DNA of 64,000 nucleotides. Origin: Nocardiopsis alborubida. GTDB taxonomy: Bacteria > Actinomycetota > Actinomycetes > Streptosporangiales > Streptosporangiaceae. The first letter of the stretch is position 1, and the number at the start of each line of letters is the position of its first letter. A program made the translations under genes and the position numbers. Below are positions 59,701-64,000 of the stretch, piece after piece. The notes below the pieces were generated by a model. The model saw nothing but the letters and a program-made list of their open reading frames with translations, had not been told where the DNA came from and made no database searches. The DNA is taken from contig NZ_JAAXPG010000029.1 in assembly GCF_012396365.1 (NCBI RefSeq), positions 32,132 through 96,131 of the forward strand, in the 5' to 3' direction.

Positions 59701-62700
59701 GCCCGGGGTTCTGCTGTCCGGTGGTGTTGCGCTGTCCGGTGGAGTTCTCCGGCGCCGGGGCGGGGACCCGCTCGGCCGGGGGAGGCTGGCTCCGCCCCCC
59801 GCCGAACCACCTTTTGACCGTTCCGGTCACGTCGCGCGTCTTGCGGACACTGTCCGGCGTCGGCCTCGTGGGGCCGTCGATCATCTCCTGGGCCTGATCG
59901 ACCGGTATCGGCCGGATCCGGGTGACCTGCGGGGCGGCGTCGTCCCGGTCGCCGCGTTCCCCGCCCGGCACCGCCTTGGCCGTGTCCATCGTGGCCAGCG
60001 CCTCGATCGGGCGGTTGAGGAGGTCCTGTCCGCGCTCGGCCAGCGGCGTGTCGCCGCCCAGGACCATGCCGAGGTCGTCGTCCTGGTAGAGCCTCGCTTT
60101 GAACCGGACCACGGAGTTCCAGACACTGGAGTCCTCCGCGTACTGGATGGTCCTTTCGCTCTGGGACTTCATGCCCAGGCCCCGGCCCTTCCCCTTGGTG
60201 TCGCTCAGTTGGAGGGCGACCGAGAACACGCCGCCGTCGCTCGGGTTGTCGGCCGCGTCGACGGTGTCGATCCGGCGGATGTAGCCGCCGGAGGAGAACC
60301 GGGCCGTCTTGCGCATCTGCGAGCCGTCCGCGGTGGTGCGCTCGGATGCGCCCGAGTACTCGCCTCCGGTGCCCCTCGTGGTCTCTCCCGCGTGTGTGAG
60401 CGAGGAGAAGTCCGCGCTGATGCGTATCGCGACGAACGGGGAGCGCACCACTCTCTGGCCCGGCTTGAAGAGCGCGCTGGGGTCGAACCTTCCCGTGTCG
60501 ACCAGGTGGACGGGCTGGCCGTGCAGTGTCAGGTTGTCCGTGCCGCTCTTGAAGCTGGACGCGGAGATCGCGTCTATGACCCTGTGGGTGTTGAAGACGG
60601 CGATCTCGTGGTCGCGTCGGAAGGGACGGTGCTCGCGCGTGGAACCGGTGAACGGGCCCGTGTTCTCGTGGCCGGGCCGCCGGGCGAAGTTCTTCGGGTC
60701 GCGTGCCATATCCGGCAGGACCAGGCCGGGCAGCTTGTCGGCCAGCCCGGTCAGCACCTCGTGCGCGATCTGCTGGTAGATGCTGCGCTGATTCCCGTCG
60801 ACGTCGCGGTACTGGCTGCCGTCGGGCCATGTGAAGTCGCGGGGCACGGCCCCGTGGAAGGTGACCGGGTGCTCCTCGGCCAGGTTCGGACGAGGAGGAC
60901 GCAGGGTTCCGTTCTGTTCGTCCTGCCCGTCTCCGGGAGGACGCTCCCCGGAGGGCTGTTCTCCGGGCGGTTGTTCCTGCTCGGGTCCGCGCTCCCGCTG
61001 TCGGTCTTGACCCTCGGTCCCGGTGTCCCCGTTCCGTTCGTCGCCGCCCGGTGCGCTCCGGTTCTCGTCGTTCCCGGGCTGTCGGTTCCCGGTGGTGTCG
61101 GGAGCGGCCTCGGGAGTGTCCGCAGTCCCGGGGGTCGTGTTCCCCCCCTCGGTCCGGACGGGCGCGGGGGGCGCGGGCACCTTGTCCGAGGGCTCGTCCC
61201 CGTTCAGGATGCGGGCCTCCTGGACGGTGAGGATCTCGACGGTGTCGCCCTGGAAGCGGTACACGTCGGGTTCGCCGTCGAAGTGCACGTAGTAGTTGCG
61301 CTGCACGTCGTAGGCGGACGACTCGGTCTTGCCGTAGTTCATGCGGTTGACCGATCCCGACGATATCTGCGCGTTCTCCACGGTCGACCGGCCCCGCGCA
61401 CCCCCCTCCACGGCGAACGCGTCCACACGGGCCTTGTGGGTACCGCCCACGGCTCCCGCGTCGACGCTGACGCCCGCGCCCAGGGTGCCGCCGAGGAAGT
61501 CGCTGTGCCGGAGCGAGTTCCCGCTCTCGCGTTCGGCCTTGTTGCCCTTGATGTACTTCGCTGGCTGGATGGTGTGGGGCTTGGCGTCGTAGGCGGTGGG
61601 CACGGACTGGATGCTCACGAGCCGGGGCTTGCCCGAGGGGTCGGTGACCCTGAAGACCGCGGGCGCCGAGGTCATCTCCGACAGGTTGTTGCGGATGGAC
61701 TTCTTGGAGAAGAACTCCCGGACCTGGTCGTGAAAGGCGTCCAGACTCTGCTGCCTGCGCCTGTCGAAGAACCCGGGCGTCACCTTGTCGACCGCGGACT
61801 TCCACCATCCGCGGTCCTGTTCCGGGGACCAGAGGTGGTCGGCGATCCAGTCGGGGAAGGACTTGTCGGAGGACCCGTCGCTCAGCCGGATGTCGCCGAC
61901 CGACACGGGGTGCCCCTTGTCCACGTGCGGTCCCAGGGGCCTGGCGTCGTCGTCCCGGCCGCGCTGGTGGTCCTCGGTCGCGAAGGGGTCGCGCATGCGG
62001 ATCGACTCCGGACCGGTGTTGGCCACGACCCCGCCCGGAAGGACCAGGAGCACCCCGTTGGGGGACTCGGCCCGTGCGTTCACGGCCCGGTCCGGCGGGG
62101 TGTTGTTGTTCGCCGGGCCGTTGTCGTTCGGGCCGGTGTTGTCGGCGGGGGCGCTGTTGTTCGGGGCGACGCTGTTGTTGGGGCCGGTGTTGTTGGCAGG
62201 GGTGCCGCTGTTCGGCGGAGCACTGCCGTTCGCCGGGGTGGTGCCGCTGGCCGGTCCCTGCCTCGGGGGGACGTGGACCGGGGTCAGATCGAAGAACATG
62301 TCCAGGTCGGAGGCGTAGACCTCGGGCTTGCCCTTGATCTCGTAGCTGGTGTAGCTGTCGTGGACGCTGACCGCCGTGTCCACGGTCTGCCGTTGGCGCG
62401 TTCCCCCCGAGAAGCTGAAGGTGAAGCGGGGGCCGATGTCGACGCCGCCCACCGTGCCGAGGAGCAGGGGAGAGACCTGGAACCCCAGTCCGACGAACTT
62501 GGTGCCGCCGTGGTTGCCGCTGCCCTCGGCCGGGTTGGCCTCCCCGGCCTCGTCCACCAGTTTCAGTTCGGTGGAGGCCGAGCCCCGCTGCGGTTGTGTG
62601 GGCGCGTGGTGGAAGCCCTCAGGTGAGGAGCGCAGCCGCAGGTCCGCCCGCCACGTGGAGCCGTCCGCTCCGGTGACCGTCGTGGAGAATCCCCCCGGTT

Positions 62701-64000
62701 GGAAGAACACGCCCGTCTGCTCGCGTACCTGGGCGTCGATCTGTTCCCTGACCTCGTTGCGCACCGTGGCGTCGACGTGTCCGGCGTCGTTGGCGAGGGT
62801 GTCGTTCACGAACGAACGCAGGTGCTCGGCGTGGATCATGCTGGAGTTGACCAGGCTGGATGGCAGCAGGTAGCCGAGGTCGTAGGGGGCATCCGTCCGG
62901 TCCGGCGTCACGGATCCCGGATAGTTCCGGGGCGGTGGCTCCTCCCGCTGCTGGGTGTCGCCGGTGTCGGTGTCGGTGTTGGGCTGCGGGAGCTCCGTGT
63001 CCGTGCCGACGGTGGCGGTGTTCTCCTGCTGGGGAGGCGGGGGTGTGTGCTCCGTGTCCGTGGCGTCCACCGTCTCGACGGGCGCTGCGGTGGTGTCGTG
63101 CTCGTGCTGTTGGGGCGGGGGTGGTTGTTCCGTGTTCTCGGTGCGCGTGGTGTTCGTGGTGGTGTTGGTGTTCTCCTGCGGGGGTGGCGGGGGTGTGTGC
63201 TCCGTGTCCGTGGCGTCGATGTCGACAGGCCGCACGGACGGCTCCGGTTCGGTGCCGTCGTTCTGGGTCGGGGCGGGTGCGGGAGGTGGGGGAGGTGCGG
63301 CTTCCTCGTGTTCTTCGTTTCTGGTGCGTGTCTCTTCCGTGGGCACGCGTGTTTCGGTTTCGGGCGGGGTGGGTGTGCGCGTGGCTTCCTGCGTCGTCTG
63401 TTCGGTTTCGGTGGTCTGCGGGTCTGGTGGTGTTGCCTGTTCCCGCGAAACGCCGGTCTCGGCGGGGGCGGCCTCGGTGGTCCCGTCGTCCGTGTTCGGT
63501 TCGGGCGTCGACCGGGCCGGAACCGGCCGCGGGGACGGTCCGGCCTCGGGGTCGGAGGATCCCTCTCCGGCCGCCGGTGCGCTCCGGACCGGCGGGGACT
63601 GCGTGTTGAGGGCGCCGCTGAACGCGTCCAGGAGCGAGTCCGTCGCGGGGTGCGCCCCCGGCTCCCGCTCCGTCCGGTCGCTCGGGGGTGCGCCGGTGGC
63701 AGGGCCGGGCGCCTCCGCCAGATCCGACTCCGGGCCGTCGGTGTCGGTCAGTCCCAGGCCGTGGGCGAGGGAGTCGAGGTCGGTGCCGCTGGTCCCGGTG
63801 TCGTTCTCGTCGGGGTCTCGTACCTGTCCGGTGATGTCGGTGACGGCGAAGGCGAAGAGGTTGTTGGAGCTGTCCGGGCCGGAGAGTCCCATCGCGTTCA
63901 TGCGCGTGTTCAGTCTCATGCGCGCCGCCGAACCCGGAGGGGTCAGGTCGGCGATGGACCGCGCCCGGTCGAGGGCGGCCGTGGTCGCGGCGTCGTCGTG
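53774..64000 (-). CDS. Giant modular ESX-locus protein (partial)
   Basis: At least 3408 residues. The frame has no start or stop between the ATG at 63919 and the window edge, and those 27 codons (DDAATTAALDRARSIADLT) read like protein, so the true start probably lies outside. Numbering here runs from the ATG at 63919. Folded beta-rich modules of roughly 300-450 residues (about 345-565, 670-910, 1010-1350, 1530-1670, 1715-2070 and 2145-2355) alternate with Asn/Thr/Pro/Gln-rich linkers. Modules share themes, e.g. an N-terminal helix (SSMIHAEHLRSFVN) and motifs such as FTFSFSGGTRQRQTVDTAVS and SERTIQYAEDSSVWNSVVRF. Residues about 2455-2525 are helical/coiled coil. The remaining approximately 850 residues are a Pro/Glu/Arg-rich tail with a small domain near 2825 (RHYPEAASLSGEERHQLVRS). 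No toxin or enzyme motif found. Very large WXG-type exported proteins with such architecture are known in actinobacteria. The frame ends at TAG 53776-53774. Confidence 0.75.
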   Translation of the reverse strand, partial: HDDAATTAALDRARSIADLTPPGSAARMRLNTRMNAMGLSGPDSSNNLFAFAVTDITGQVRDPDENDTGTSGTDLDSLAHGLGLTDTDGPESDLAEAPGPATGAPPSDRTEREPGAHPATDSLLDAFSGALNTQSPPVRSAPAAGEGSSDPEAGPSPRPVPARSTPEPNTDDGTTEAAPAETGVSREQATPPDPQTTETEQTTQEATRTPTPPETETRVPTEETRTRNEEHEEAAPPPPPAPAPTQNDGTEPEPSVRPVDIDATDTEHTPPPPPQENTNTTTNTTRTENTEQPPPPQQHEHDTTAAPVETVDATDTEHTPPPPQQENTATVGTDTELPQPNTDTDTGDTQQREEPPPRNYPGSVTPDRTDAPYDLGYLLPSSLVNSSMIHAEHLRSFVNDTLANDAGHVDATVRNEVREQIDAQVREQTGVFFQPGGFSTTVTGADGSTWRADLRLRSSPEGFHHAPTQPQRGSASTELKLVDEAGEANPAEGSGNHGGTKFVGLGFQVSPLLLGTVGGVDIGPRFTFSFSGGTRQRQTVDTAVSVHDSYTSYEIKGKPEVYASDLDMFFDLTPVHVPPRQGPASGTTPANGSAPPNSGTPANNTGPNNSVAPNNSAPADNTGPNDNGPANNNTPPDRAVNARAESPNGVLLVLPGGVVANTGPESIRMRDPFATEDHQRGRDDDARPLGPHVDKGHPVSVGDIRLSDGSSDKSFPDWIADHLWSPEQDRGWWKSAVDKVTPGFFDRRRQQSLDAFHDQVREFFSKKSIRNNLSEMTSAPAVFRVTDPSGKPRLVSIQSVPTAYDAKPHTIQPAKYIKGNKAERESGNSLRHSDFLGGTLGAGVSVDAGAVGGTHKARVDAFAVEGGARGRSTVENAQISSGSVNRMNYGKTESSAYDVQRNYYVHFDGEPDVYRFQGDTVEILTVQEARILNGDEPSDKVPAPPAPVRTEGGNTTPGTADTPEAAPDTTGNRQPGNDENRSAPGGDERNGDTGTEGQDRQRERGPEQEQPPGEQPSGERPPGDGQDEQNGTLRPPRPNLAEEHPVTFHGAVPRDFTWPDGSQYRDVDGNQRSIYQQIAHEVLTGLADKLPGLVLPDMARDPKNFARRPGHENTGPFTGSTREHRPFRRDHEIAVFNTHRVIDAISASSFKSGTDNLTLHGQPVHLVDTGRFDPSALFKPGQRVVRSPFVAIRISADFSSLTHAGETTRGTGGEYSGASERTTADGSQMRKTARFSSGGYIRRIDTVDAADNPSDGGVFSVALQLSDTKGKGRGLGMKSQSERTIQYAEDSSVWNSVVRFKARLYQDDDLGMVLGGDTPLAERGQDLLNRPIEALATMDTAKAVPGGERGDRDDAAPQVTRIRPIPVDQAQEMIDGPTRPTPDSVRKTRDVTGTVKRWFGGGRSQPPPAERVPAPAPENSTGQRNTTGQQNPGQQNPGLQTGDDQRTPAPNTNQPNTATVQDTTGQQNPGLQTGDVRRPPATETTGDTDNTHTNNDGATDQENTETTQAPNTEAAQDTTGQQNTAENAPDTRPIEQRRAEKLRSTPTSVEHVNTRFSTGDGNRVGSLLEAAYESFSSTTPWERDTGGQRPSRGLGNERKLRHFLRRADGSRGHYESALSPENLVDNPAARSSGGARTRNEMSGGLLSPHHLRATSSTRFDIDSVDRFEQSDGAVVFKSKNTLEAFSRTGRRTDLTLLATGAGRANPNPIQPAEQPAGGTAPAPNSAGAPLLQFGPSAGKSLFDNYTITKPTSRFNETIEFHPKIPMSYSYSASGRITQAMEFVKNWSIGPTFSRDARYRGWQAHSDNLETGLVHIRDAHASGMVEDKVQEVGGELVRVPQPEPDRPGTVRPRPGFEDSGMMLDPVDPGEAIQNLVDDLASQGWRLTKGSREIILNALESHTGLNPNTGMPVTVKIIPIDHSIGNLNAPTTAPLSLDATVKLRLDRDNARVEYLGGKTEYRQRQGPEGGDRLQKGSESSVSHGAYGSLLNPLPQSGGDQPGGTTPSSRPYLMGLQGDGSTTNAHGGGGIVRDTNKRSTQLTMETPYARVSSDTRLTLDLHISEKQGAANSLLRETPGSHRRDFTGTGNSGRAQEMYPAFSLDLRNEASTAEGNNIPRTSTDGNNNPRTTPEGNNTTQTTAQGGNRQPGGPQTGNRTAPENPSNDHHASLTDMARSLTPAGGPQARDAFNDALTLLASVENKGKDILDLGRIVLAKSWGWNPPADAVRDGRYTPEAVEKAASYAADKLKLNSRDNAIDQTLTELGIKALFAKASSRTGAELPELGPSTWMMRTMSHPETARIVDYNPSMRLTDSSETSRTFSPFHNESSTTTMGFDARPSGRTGTGPPTTATHYGSVNNTGSSASGGDTARGSKPKEPPHSDRVRTGPGYLVEMDTDVFIGARTELQGPWYKRSARYVGDKAASAGRAVRGVFSGRSTPSSVPSRPARWQRGETTVKTTQWISHGDAVRMGIITPDHATRIAPLTERFAQIQKALGDAEKAYLEARWPLDQAASDRIAAPDDPRVRERYRDLEDAYEDRRRNFNQAVHDWVTALRELRDGLGDLSSLPRPRTATAPALDTIQEEPPSPPAPALQRNAPDPAADPEAIELPERSNRQPEQEGRQPERGTGQRGAAPDLLDALGSDLNIRPREVEVEAPPQPPQQNTPDPANTELPEHDTRPREDVPRQAPQPSAAEVLERARQRLARDLVMGRALQGRDGSSRNEAAPADNRPERRSRNQTEGPLSHTDQRSGPSSETHAPPESATVRRPRTAEPTGENGAGPSQHGADLSTERTGPPPPDRTEARRVPVPERVDDPADRHTANVPENPHDTSGQEAGDGDGDEAPRIRWLDRHYPEAASLSGEERHQLVRSLTERSLAVGPPVPEGFRYPLDLGGPDDIAWLEAQRAQRFPPESDATVLPGPSTAPSAPQQREQPVEDQNQQPRPTPSGDDRPSPADTGPTGDHGRPRSPEQTEPQGLEERPRAQEDPDGRQPLSTEAPRSVIHVGQLARHHEASFTGPGSERALQPPETDPAPEEQRSPDRIESRHAPEDQPALHRTQAPVPPGPSTDPGRSEWDNRLQAFDDWRTNWQQRQEARTPEGEDRLREAWRAKWSLPARTRPSGNGPAPYDTGLTGGHGQQRSPGRPETHGASEDQSAPRTETAPAGEGPRSSTPTETNPAPGSPPRSQATTQPARPAPEETSSAQPQPAPEQAPATRPLSQNRDDGGSSALPQDRTGTSRQEGTVPPAEQDPPASDPESDLFAFFDQELNGSANNGGDNSAQDTTRTPSGEEVTAEPAPAPDDGRSPEAPSPETAPEATEATEATESDPSRKQPGSEAGEAAKDPEHTQDEKEKEDTEEEAEDAPTGTKDEREDEGGDDGGPDEDRSRGNSGDRTGGDGGSGQDRSGGEGG

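Overview
The window is very GC-rich, with strong G/C in third codon positions, frequent GTG starts and long spurious reading frames opposite real genes. With a fused EccC type VII secretion locus, an Azt-type zinc uptake operon and a SigB/SigF-type sigma factor, this points to a filamentous actinobacterium. A Nocardiopsis-like member of the Streptosporangiales is my inference; no marker gene here fixes the genus.

Layout. 1-2091: a LacI-family regulator (cut by the left edge) diverges from a mannonate dehydratase. 2299-8665: zinc acquisition. aztB, an AztD-like paralogue, aztC and aztD lie on the minus strand with overlapping or close junctions. They diverge from aztA and an MFS exporter across a Zur-like palindrome. 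8914-10521: an oxalate/formate-family MFS carrier with a 42-residue membrane partner. 10592-12935: a K+/H+ antiporter diverges from a universal stress protein. 13208-22346: small regulator/effector modules (MerR with an oxidoreductase, ArsR with an SRPBCC protein, DUF2267, TetR with an MFS pump, aldo/keto reductase, VOC protein, DHA2 MFS with TetR). 22574-25329: a three-gene operon of phosphoribosyltransferase, dienelactone-hydrolase-like enzyme and erythromycin-esterase-like protein. 25605-27485: a membrane-anchored PQQ-type propeller. 27597-27670: tRNA-Pro(GGG). 27904-31066: an MFS pump, an orphan Cas6e-like gene with degenerate key residues, and an aldo/keto reductase. 31479-32438: a SigB/SigF-family sigma factor.

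32535 to the right edge is one type VII secretion (ESX) locus. It holds a beta-helix/double AAA+ ATPase, a membrane-anchored low-complexity protein, an EspC-like and a YbaB/EspL-like small protein, and two very large low-complexity secretion candidates (1034 and 822 aa). These are followed by two WXG100-type proteins, EccB, EccD, EccC, a mycosin, and a giant protein of more than 3400 residues that runs off the window. No EccE is visible. The mycosin has lost all three catalytic residues, so in this system it is probably a structural subunit rather than a protease.

Most notable: the pseudo-mycosin; the giant repeat protein, whose tail composition continues in frame past its amber stop; the orphan Cas6e homologue without a CRISPR array; the second AztD inside the zinc operon; a shared DFR-x-x-LSGE N-terminal motif in two ESX-locus proteins; and a 19-bp-arm inverted repeat plus a 19-bp-unit tandem repeat in non-coding DNA.
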